Shown in pieces: positions 28,226 to 36,100 of a stretch of DNA of 64,000 bases. The notes beneath the pieces were generated by a model. That model was not told the origin of the DNA and did no database searches. It worked only from the letters and a program-made list of their open reading frames with translations. The stretch is from Flavisolibacter ginsengisoli DSM 18119 (lineage in GTDB: Bacteria > Bacteroidota > Bacteroidia > Chitinophagales > Chitinophagaceae), in contig NZ_FQUU01000012.1 in NCBI RefSeq assembly GCF_900129295.1, forward strand, positions 94,777 through 158,776, read 5' to 3'. Every line of letters begins with the position of its first letter. The first letter of the stretch is position 1. The translations under genes and the position numbers were made by a program.

Positions 28226-28346
28226 TCCGGGAGCAGGGGAGAAGATTTTTGGAAAACTATTCACATCTTTTCCTCTTTATATTGCTTAGTTCCTTATTTT
28301 TGCTGCCCCGAATAAATAAGGACGCAAGAAATTATTTGTTTAAGGA

Positions 28347-28419
28347 GGTGCGGTAGCTCAGTCGGTAGAGCAAAGGACTGAAAATCCTTGTGTCGGCGGT
28401 TCGATCCCGCCCCACACCA
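28347..28419 (+). tRNA. tRNA-Phe (GAA)
   Basis: A 73-nt cloverleaf can be drawn: acceptor GGTGCGG/CCACACC, D-stem GCTC/GAGC, anticodon stem AAGGA/TCCTT with loop CTGAAAA (anticodon GAA at 28380-28382), five-base variable loop, T-stem GGCGG/CCGCC with loop TTCGATC, and discriminator A. CCA is not encoded. The fifth acceptor pair is a C-A mismatch (C28351 opposite A28114's equivalent at 28114+300, that is A28414); all other stem pairs are canonical. The 3' end serves as the attachment site of the mobile element. Confidence 0.95.
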
Positions 28420-28421
28420 CA
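28408..28421 (+). other. attL core overlapping tRNA-Phe 3' end
   Basis: CGCCCCACACCACA covers the end of the T-stem, the acceptor 3' strand and two bases beyond the tRNA. The identical 14-mer occurs at 45018-45031. Confidence 0.82.
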
Positions 28422-28430
28422 TTAAAATAT

Positions 28431-28469
28431 AAAAGTGCCTTATAAATCAATTATTTATAAGGCACTTTT
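28431..28469 (+). terminator. Strong hairpin downstream of tRNA-Phe, just inside the element
   Basis: Arms at 28431-28447 and 28453-28469 are perfectly complementary over 17 bp around a 5-base loop, with T-rich sequence after it. It should end the tRNA transcript. Because it lies inside the attL core, it belongs to the element: the element supplies a terminator to the gene it enters. Confidence 0.8.
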
Positions 28470-28475
28470 TATTTG

Positions 28476-28494
28476 GGGGTACAGTTTGGGGTAC
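28476..28494. repeat. Left pair of integrase arm-type heptamers
   Basis: GGGGTAC at 28476-28482 and again at 28488-28494, spaced by 5 bases, in the same direction. The same arrangement occurs near the right end at 44868-44886. Confidence 0.55.
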
Positions 28495-28640
28495 ATTTAA
28501 GCTTATTATTAGTAACAGCACAGAATTTTAAAGAAATCATGTTCTTTGTCTATCCCAGGACAGGTAAATATTCAATACTTGTCCTAGTAATAACATTTCT
28601 CTTAAATTTCAACTAATGCTGTTTAAGATTAGATGTAGTA

Positions 28641-29000
28641 TTAATGTTCGCTGGGTAGCAGAATTAAATTGAACTCAACCCATATTTTAGCTTCATTAGC
28701 TTCAATATCAGTATAGGGAATTTCTTGTAGCCTAAGAATATTGAAGTACCCGTCCTCACAAATTAATATTGCGGAACCATCATCGAGTTTATAAAAGGAC
28801 CACAACTGGAACTCTTCCTTTTCTAATTCATTTTGGTAGTTAACTATCATGTTAAGTAGCCAATAGCACTGAAAGATCTCACACATACCTTTTATACCAT
28901 CACTATAAAACATTCCCAAAATGTGACGATGCCAACTTTGACTGTTGGTATAGTTTTTAAGGGTATCATTTACATTTATATATCCATAATTCATAAGCAA
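28641..29000 (-). CDS. DUF6876-type protein (intact paralogue)
   Basis: 119 residues. Typical stretches are WHRHILGMFYSDGIKGMCEIFQCYWLLNMIVNYQ, EEFQLWSFYKLDDGSAILICEDGYFNILRLQEIPYTDIE and the ending LLPSEH. I associate this with DUF6876, a small family frequent in Bacteroidota mobile DNA; the role is unknown. A second copy lies at 32311 with higher GC. The two flank the restriction-modification cassette. This copy is AT-rich like the cassette and reaches the usual C-terminus. Confidence 0.75.
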   Translation of the reverse strand: MLMNYGYINVNDTLKNYTNSQSWHRHILGMFYSDGIKGMCEIFQCYWLLNMIVNYQNELEKEEFQLWSFYKLDDGSAILICEDGYFNILRLQEIPYTDIEANEAKIWVEFNLILLPSEH

Positions 29001-29199
29001 GTATAGCTATTACCGGTCTCCCGATATATAGCAAAACATCTCGCAGTTTCCTGTTTTCAGAAGTAAAGACTCTTCTTTCCTGTAAATTCTCCCACTTTAA
29101 TGGGAGCAACTTAACAGAAATTTTAGTTCGAAATTTAAAAGGTGTACTAACAATTTCCTAGCTTAGGAAAATTTCATTTAACCATTTATCTAACTAACA

Positions 29200-30000
29200 A
29201 TGTCAGTACCTTATGTAACATGTGCTCCAACCGAGAAAGATGTAAAAAAATTGATTTTATTAATGAGTGTATTCGGGGATGGATCAGGGCAGGAAAGAGA
29301 CAGTTCAGGAACAAGAGCCGGTTGGAAAGACCTGGAAAGGGTAATTTCTGAATTGTTAGGAGGTAGTACTTTAGAAAAGAAACAAGTATTTGATGTAATT
29401 GTTGATCAAACATTAACAGGAGGCAACAAATATGGTATTTCTTTAAAAACGAAGTGTTTGGGAACTGAAAGCAAAATTCAAAATCTGCAGACAAATGGCC
29501 GAGTGTATATGGAATTAACTAATTCACCAGCAAAATTGTGGGCCCCGTTAAAAGCCATGGGTATTCATGAAAGTGATTTTGGAATTAAAAATGATCAAGA
29601 GATAGGAAACTCTATTTTACATACAGTACACAACTGGTATTTAAGCTATTGTTTAACCTTCAACATAGAACTTAAAAATAGTGTACACATTACAATTTCT
29701 TATGGTGAAGGAAAAAAAGGATCTAGACTTTATCAGGCACATTCATTTCCTCTTGGCTTTCCTGATGGAATCATATGGAAATTTAAGTCAAATAAATGTT
29801 TAAGGGGTTACGACCCTGCTTTCCCAGATGAAGTATTATTTGATTGGTATGGGCTTTCCGGTGGACAATTAAAATATTATCCAAGAGCATCAACCGCATT
29901 ATATTCTTCTAGTGTCTTCCGATTGCTTTCACCAGATATTCTAACAATTACTGAAAAGTCTAGAGTTTATTGGCCCCAGGAATGGCAAGACTTATTATAG
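29200..30000 (+). CDS. Putative type II restriction endonuclease
   Basis: 266 residues, not recognised by sequence alone. The call rests on context: it faces a C5 methyltransferase gene tail to tail (14 bases between stops) next to vsr. A possible PD-(D/E)xK site is VFDVIVDQTLTGGNKYGISLKTK, with Asp65/Asp69 and Ser81-x-Lys83, preceded by KDLERVISEL, which could supply the helix-1 acid. It is the only plus-strand gene in the element, so it has its own promoter. The region is very AT-rich. Other roles cannot be excluded. Confidence 0.6.
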   Translation: MSVPYVTCAPTEKDVKKLILLMSVFGDGSGQERDSSGTRAGWKDLERVISELLGGSTLEKKQVFDVIVDQTLTGGNKYGISLKTKCLGTESKIQNLQTNGRVYMELTNSPAKLWAPLKAMGIHESDFGIKNDQEIGNSILHTVHNWYLSYCLTFNIELKNSVHITISYGEGKKGSRLYQAHSFPLGFPDGIIWKFKSNKCLRGYDPAFPDEVLFDWYGLSGGQLKYYPRASTALYSSSVFRLLSPDILTITEKSRVYWPQEWQDLL

Positions 30001-30014
30001 CCTAAATGTTTGCC

Positions 30015-31103
30015 TTATTTTAGTTCAATTTGTAATTGCCGGATTTTTAAGTTAGTTACTTTCTCCTTGTATGCTACTAGTCCCTTACCTGATAACAAAT
30101 GATCAAAAACTGCCTGCGCTAACAATGGTGGTACCGCATTTCCTATTTGTTGAAACTTTGATTCAACATTACCAACCGGCTCAAAATCATTTGGGAAAGT
30201 TTGAATTCTGGCACATTCCCGCCAAGATAAACGACGTGGAACTTTTAGAACTGGCCTAGTAGGATCGCTTTTAGTATGTTCAAAGTGATCTGTAAAATCC
30301 CAACGCTGCTTAAATCCATCTTTAAGGTTAGACCAGGAAAGTTTCATTGTTGGACTTGCTGGATGTAATGTAATATGACGCCAATTAGCAACAACAGTAA
30401 ATGCCGGGTCATCCCAATTTTTTTTTCTGTTTCTTGACATATAGTACCAAGACATGTGTCCCTCGGGATCGTGCGGCCTTTCATAAAATTCTCCTTTAGG
30501 CCAAAGTGGTAAATCCTTAATTGCTTCACCGTGAGAAGCATATGGAATTAAATTAGGATGATTCTTTGTAATGATTCCATGGGTAGGTTCTGGAAATTGA
30601 AATTTTTGTTCCAAGTCTTTTCTAATTCCAACTATAATTAGCCGTTTCCTTATTTGAGGTACACCATAATCTTTAGCATCAACTAGTTTTTCAGAAACCC
30701 TATAGCCAAGTTTCTCAAATTCATCTAATTGCTCTTTAAAAAAGGCGCCATTTTTTAGACCTTTCAGACCAGAAACATTTTCTGCAACAAAATATTTAGG
30801 TTGTACTTGTCTGACACAACGAACGAAATGAAGATATAGTTTAGTTCTGGGATCTGCTTCTGGGTTTCTTTTACCCCCTAAAGAAAAAGATTGACAAGGA
30901 TAACCTCCGATAACTAGATCTGCTGCTGGAAATGTTTCAAGCTTAGCGACATCACCTTCAAAAACTTCTTGCTCAGGGAAATATTTCCTAAGAGTTTCAC
31001 ATGAATCATGATCAATATCATTAGAGAATATAACTTTTGCACCAGCAGCTTCAGCTCCAAAATCCATTCCGCCACAACCAGAAAAAAGAGAAATAGTTTT
31101 CAT
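30015..31103 (-). CDS. DNA (cytosine-5) methyltransferase of the R-M system
   Basis: 362 residues with the canonical order of C5 motifs: I LFSGCGGMDFGAEAAG (6-21), IV GGYPCQSFS with catalytic Cys70, VI AENVSG, VIII QIRKRLIIVG, and X GNAVPPLLAQAV near the end. The target-recognition region lies about 190-300. It methylates cytosine in an unknown site and should protect the element's host from the neighbouring nuclease. A Vsr gene upstream repairs T:G mismatches from deaminated 5-methylcytosine, which fits a C5 enzyme. Confidence 0.93.
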   Translation of the reverse strand: MKTISLFSGCGGMDFGAEAAGAKVIFSNDIDHDSCETLRKYFPEQEVFEGDVAKLETFPAADLVIGGYPCQSFSLGGKRNPEADPRTKLYLHFVRCVRQVQPKYFVAENVSGLKGLKNGAFFKEQLDEFEKLGYRVSEKLVDAKDYGVPQIRKRLIIVGIRKDLEQKFQFPEPTHGIITKNHPNLIPYASHGEAIKDLPLWPKGEFYERPHDPEGHMSWYYMSRNRKKNWDDPAFTVVANWRHITLHPASPTMKLSWSNLKDGFKQRWDFTDHFEHTKSDPTRPVLKVPRRLSWRECARIQTFPNDFEPVGNVESKFQQIGNAVPPLLAQAVFDHLLSGKGLVAYKEKVTNLKIRQLQIELK

Positions 31104-31276
31104 TAAATATATGTTTGCCTTAATAAGACTTAAATGCTAAATTCTAAAAGTAATTATCCAATTTAGGTAAAAATAACTAAAAATATTAGTACAAAAGTGG
31201 CATGTTTAATTATAGGTAACTATATGTGCTAAAATTATTTACAAAGGCATATACTACGGGCAATTTTATTATTCTC

Positions 31277-31714
31277 TTATGATATAAAATTATCAACTTG
31301 GGCAGCTCCTTTTATTATTGATTCTACTTTACTAATACACATTGATAAACTATTCTTTATTTCAGATTCCCAGAAACGCAGGACCGTCCATCCATCTTGA
31401 ATTAGAGTTTCATTTACTTTAATATCACGAGCTATATTTCGTTCAATTTTAGGAATCCAGTACTCTCTGTTAGACCTAAGTCGCTTTTGCAGCGTTTCCC
31501 AATTTTTTCCATGCCAAAATTCAGAATCACAAAATATTACCAACCTGTATTTCTTAAAAGTAAAATCTGGTTTGCCAAACACACTTTTATCGTTCTTTCT
31601 ATATCGATAACCTTGAGCCCACAAAGCTTTCCCTAACATAATTTCAATTTTAGTGTTGGTGCTTTTAATAGCTTGCATTGTCTTTCTACGTTGTCCAGGA
31701 GAAAGCATATCCAT
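31277..31714 (-). CDS. vsr: Very short patch repair endonuclease
   Basis: 145 residues. The Vsr pattern is complete: SPGQRRKTMQAIKSTNTKIEIMLGKALWAQGYRYRKND, then FGKPDFTFKKYRLVIFCDSEFWHGKNW, with the conserved Asp and FWHG zinc-site region, and ERNIARDIKVNETLIQDGWTVLRFWESEI. It nicks next to T in T:G mismatches at methylated sites. It lies 173 bases upstream of the methyltransferase on the same strand, the usual partner. Confidence 0.93.
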   Translation of the reverse strand: MDMLSPGQRRKTMQAIKSTNTKIEIMLGKALWAQGYRYRKNDKSVFGKPDFTFKKYRLVIFCDSEFWHGKNWETLQKRLRSNREYWIPKIERNIARDIKVNETLIQDGWTVLRFWESEIKNSLSMCISKVESIIKGAAQVDNFIS

Positions 31715-31908
31715 AAAATTTCTTATTATATTTAATTGAACAGGAGGATAGCTATTTTTTACGATAATATTTTTATGTACGTTATAAATAAGGTGAGCCC
31801 ATTTCTAATTCTTTCGTGGCCCAATTAGATTAATATTAATCTATAATCCCCAGCTTAGGGTAAATTTATAGCTCTTCTTAAGCTTAAAATGTATCTTATG
31901 TTATAAGA

Positions 31909-32076
31909 CTAAAGACTTCCGAAAATAAGCAAGGTTATATAGAATAGAAAGAGCGACCAGCACAATCTTTTTTTATTTTTATCTAGGCTGTTATACCAAC
32001 GCACAAGTGCGACCAAAAGATATACATATGTAATCAATATCCAAAAGCTCAAAATAGTGTTCAGAAGTTTTTTCAT
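31909..32076 (-). CDS. Small two-helix membrane protein
   Basis: 55 residues from the ATG at 32076, chosen because it overlaps the stop of the upstream gene as ATGA; an earlier in-frame start at 32103 is less likely. Two hydrophobic helices (LSFWILITYVYLLVALV and WSLFLFYITLLIFG) are separated by the basic loop NSLDKNKKR. No family is recognised. Coupled to the next gene and to the second DUF6876 gene. Small holin-like or toxin-like roles are possible but unsupported. Confidence 0.6.
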   Translation of the reverse strand: MKKLLNTILSFWILITYVYLLVALVRWYNSLDKNKKRLCWSLFLFYITLLIFGSL

Positions 32077-32297
32077 AATGGTACCCTCTTTAAGCCTTCC
32101 CACATTCCTTTATTGTCAAGCCCTCTGTTTCTAAGCTCTCTATTTGCTAGTTCTACAGGATCAATTTCACCAATTAAAATCTGAATCAGCAGTTTAGTGC
32201 AGGTAAGATTAAACAGGAGTATCGGGTTGAGTTCGTCAGGTAGCTCACCGGTTCTGGCCTTGGTTTCAAACTCGGAGTATTTGTCTTCTTTTTTCAT
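32073..32297 (-). CDS. Small conserved-looking protein of unknown function
   Basis: 74 residues, mostly helical and charged: LLFNLTCTKLLIQILIGEIDPVELANRELRNRGLDNKGMWEGLKRV. The tail resembles short proteins often found beside DUF6876 genes in Bacteroidota mobile elements, which I recall only loosely. It ends in an ATGA overlap with the membrane protein gene and begins 13 bases after the frameshifted DUF6876 gene, so the three form one operon. Confidence 0.6.
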   Translation of the reverse strand: MKKEDKYSEFETKARTGELPDELNPILLFNLTCTKLLIQILIGEIDPVELANRELRNRGLDNKGMWEGLKRVPL

Positions 32298-32310
32298 TGT
32301 TCACTATATT

Positions 32311-32679
32311 TTAGTAAGGGTTTTCGAGCATATTGGCTTTACTTTTAGTGCTCGCTTGGTAGCAGGGCCACGCGCATTCAAGCCAGGTTGTTGCTTCGGT
32401 GGCCTCAAAGTCAGTAAAGGAAATCTCCTGATGCCTTAGGATGTTGCCATTCCCGTCCTCGCAGGTCACGATCGCGGAACAATCATCATACTTCTTCAGG
32501 AGCCATACTTGGAATTCTTCCCCTTTTAGTTGCTGTTGGTAGACCATAACTAAGTCACGCAGCCAATAGCATTCGAGGTTTTCGCACAACGATTCTATGT
32601 CGTCTATGTATAACATCCCGAATGGGTGCTTGTGCCAGTTCTTTGCTGTTGTAATTTCTAGTGTTTCGCTTGCGTTCAT
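32311..32679 (-). CDS. DUF6876-type protein with a C-terminal frameshift
   Basis: 122 residues as read. It is paralogous to the protein at 28641: NWHKHPFGMLYIDDIESLCENLECYWLRDLVMVYQ, EEFQVWLLKKYDDCSAIVTCEDGNGNILRHQEISFTDFEA. After WLEC the frame departs from the family. In the next frame the same DNA reads ALLPSEH and stop (stop at 32345-32347), exactly the expected ending. A single-base loss or two-base gain near 32369-32371 explains this. The altered tail (PCYQASTKSKANMLENPY) is not family-like. It may still fold, as only the last residues differ. Confidence 0.75.
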   Translation of the reverse strand: MNASETLEITTAKNWHKHPFGMLYIDDIESLCENLECYWLRDLVMVYQQQLKGEEFQVWLLKKYDDCSAIVTCEDGNGNILRHQEISFTDFEATEATTWLECAWPCYQASTKSKANMLENPY

Positions 32680-33101
32680 TTGCTTGTTATTTGTACAGCG
32701 AGTATAGCAGTAACCGGGTTGCCGGGAACCAGCGAAAACACTCTATTTTACCGGGAAACAATTATTTATTTCACACCAAGGCTACTAGATACGGTCCGCA
32801 ATGGATGGCTGAAACCGCGCCCTGTCAGCCATAATAGAATCGCCCTCAGAAATGAACGGCGGAAGCTGGCATGGAGTCTATTGCGACCACGGAAATATCC
32901 TGAACCTTACCAGCCATAACCTTCATAAAGTTTATGGGCTCGGTTGACATATATTACTTGCCGCTGGGCGACGGAAAGTCTAGGAAGGCGACTTCTTACG
33001 CAGCATAGTGGAAAAGCTCCTACAAGTGCACCAGTGGTCCAAGAATTAAAATCGGTCAAAATCTAAGTCCACTTTAAAATTAATGCCAGGAACAAAATAG
33101 G
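32680..33101. other. 422-bp non-coding stretch inside the element
   Basis: No supported gene. There are short open stretches in several frames, broken by stops, such as YYLPLGDGKSRKATSYAA on the plus strand near 32950-33007. They could be debris of an older gene, but I cannot identify one. A 7-bp hairpin (TGGCTGA/TCAGCCA) lies at 32808-32832. Confidence 0.5.
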
Positions 33102-36100
33102 TTAACGAAGGGAATAATGATGATCTGAGTACCTATTTGTGCTATCCTCAGTTCCTAGTTCCCCTGAAGCTACCTGCTCAATGATCCACCGGATCTTATC
33201 TGGGTTAATCCCGTTCTTCTGGTCAGTAGTAATTAGCCGACCATAAACACCTGCCTCGGAGTAGGACTTCTTTTTCACGTTTTGCCATGTCCAGTCGTAC
33301 CGCTTGGTCCCAAGCCGGCCCAGGTGCTCCCAGTACCAGAGACCATCCTTCGTATTGATTGTGAAATCCGTCCTCATTGGCAACTCGACACCATTCACAA
33401 CCGGGGGTAGCTCGTATTCGAACGAGAAATTCTCTTTTCCTAGTTTTAGTTTCATGTCTTTTAAAGATTGGTAAATCATAAGCTCGATCATGGACTCGAT
33501 AAACTTCCCGTCTACTTCCAAGGTGTAATACCGGAAAGGCTTATCCAAAAGCAAGCTGGTCCTCCTTGACTCGGTATAGGACCGGGCTTTTGCTTTTTCA
33601 AAAACGGATTTGCTGAATGGTTGACCTGCCTCGCCCTGCACAAACAGGGTTACTGATTCCCGGCTGCGGGTAAGGGCCGTATATACCAGCTCCCTGGAAA
33701 GAAGCCCGAGTTTTTGGGGAAGCACGAAAAAGACGTGGTCGAAACCGCTACCCTGGCCTTTGTGTACGGTAATGGCATAAGCCAATTCAAAGAATTCCCG
33801 TTCGCTGCTCCTTATACCATCCTCGCCATGCAATAGTAGAGGTGCGTCGAGCTCTGGGCAATAGACAATCTCTTCACCATCGTGTCTGATAATCCCGATT
33901 GAACCATTGGAAAGTATCAGTTTGCCCTCAGAGTAGTAATTCCTTGTGCGGATAATCTTGTCGGATTGCTTAAACATATCTCCCAAAAGGCTAAGCTCAA
34001 GGTCACTTTTGTAAACACTCTGGATGTAATCGTTGATCTTACCAGTACCTGAGAAGTCAGCCTTATAAGGCGTTATGACCTGGAATGATTCTAAGCTGAG
34101 CTTGCTGTCATAGTCAATAGCGCCGTCCTTTTTTAACCCTAGTACCGCATTCAGCTTTTCTGCCTTGATACCAACCAACTGCAGTTGTTTGCACAGGAAG
34201 TCGAATTCCTCGTCCAGCACCTTATAAAGCTCCTCTTCTGTCTTCCAGTACCTTAGGCGTAGCCCCTTTGAAATTTCTTCTTTTCCTGAGACTAGCTTGC
34301 TTATCAGGTCACCGCTTATTTCACCATCCATTACAAATCCTTCGCTTAGTTCAAGGATCCGGCTCTCAGCTAACTTTAACCTGCAGTTGGTCTGCAATTC
34401 GATATAGTTGCCCCCGTTCTCTGGATGCGTACCAAGAAAATATTGGATGTCCTTAAGGACCTTTCCGTAGCCAATTGCCGGCAACTGGTAAGGATCTCCA
34501 ACGAGAACTAAGCGCCTGAAAGAAGGCACACTAAAATTGAACTGCCGGAGGAGGTCCCTCAACTTCAGCAGGTCCACCATAGACATTTCATCAATAATAA
34601 TGTTATTGTAACGCTGTAAAGCCTGTCTGGAAATCTTGTTATAATTTATATCTGCTAGGATCTTATCAATAGTAAAGGCCTCTATGCCGGGGAATTTGCT
34701 GTCCGTTCTCAGGCGTAAGGCGGCTTTACCCGTAGGAGCCAGGACAAGGCAGCTTTGGCCTTTTGCCTGCCAATCGGTTATTATATTAAGCAACTCGTGA
34801 GACTTCCCGCTTCCAGGGTTTCCCGTCAGGACGTAAAGCCGGCTTTTGTAAATGTCCTGGTACAACTGCGTCCTTTCCAAGCGAAACTGTTCTTCGTCAA
34901 ATAGGCTTTCCAGCTCTTTTTTCAGCTCATTGCAGCTTTGGTCAATATAATTTGCAAGATCTTCGTATTGGTCAGCCAATGAATTCTCCTGCAGCAATTG
35001 GTGTACAGCCTTTGATACTTCACCCTCGGCATTGTAAACCTCGTAGAGATAAAAGTACTTCGTGCTATTCGCTGAGATTACCTTGACCTTTTCTTCGGTT
35101 TCCTCAAAGTGGATGATATAGTCGTTTCTGATCCGCTCAAAGAAGTTGGATGGCAACTGGTAATCTGTCCCCATGTGGTAGAACAAGGGATATTGCCTTA
35201 TGGCATCGTCCAGCTCCTCAGCAAAGGCAAAGCAATGGCCGGTGTTTTCCAAGGTCCTTAGGTAGCGGATCACCAACCCCCTCAGCCGCCGCTTGTCGTT
35301 GTTAGGCATCTGCCGCTGCATGTCCAAACGGTGAATCCCAAAGCGGGTATCCGGGAAATAGGCTATGTCGATCTTAAAAAGATCGATCGGTCCGTCCTTT
35401 TCTTCCCCATAAACTGGGTCCAGCAATGTCTCGTATGCCTGATACTCCTCAAATAGCAAATAGGGGTTGTTGCATATATCCGTCAACTCATGAGAAGCCT
35501 TTTCATCTTCTATTGTTTTTTTCCAATCACCGGACAGCCTGAGCTTGCCTGCCAATATGCGCTTGAACTGGAAGGGCTTTAAATTTAGCATGCACAGGTA
35601 CAGGAACTGCTCCGTTTTTAGCCCATAATTGTCTTCCAATCTTTCTTTTACGCTGTAAAGTATTGAGGCATACCTTTTATACTTCTTATCAGCTGAGGGG
35701 TTTTCAATTAGCTCGATTAGCTTTTCAGCGTATTCCTGTTCAATTTGCTGCAGCTCTTCTATCAACTCGTCGAGGATAAACTCTTGGCGGTCCCAGTTTA
35801 ACAGCTCACGGCTTATGGCTGTGAAGCCTGGGAAGTAAGTCCTTTTCTTCCAGCAGAACTGCAATAGGTCGTCAATGGCATCTATCCTTTGCTGCATCTC
35901 TGCGGGGGCAACGATTCCTTCATCCTTGCAGTTAACCAACTGCTTTCTCATCTTGCTCAGGATGAAAATAGCCTCATCATCATCAATGTCCATGGCAACG
36001 TACTTAAAGCAGTGCTCCAGCTCAGGCTCGGTGATGGCTACTTTTATCTTGTCCAGGAAGCCCTGCTTTGCATCAGGGTCTAGGTTATTCTGTTCCATGT

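Noticed and set aside
32680..32919. 79-codon plus-strand frame in the element
   Set aside because: Composition is not coding-like and it begins next to the start of a minus-strand gene. Other frames of the same DNA are equally open.
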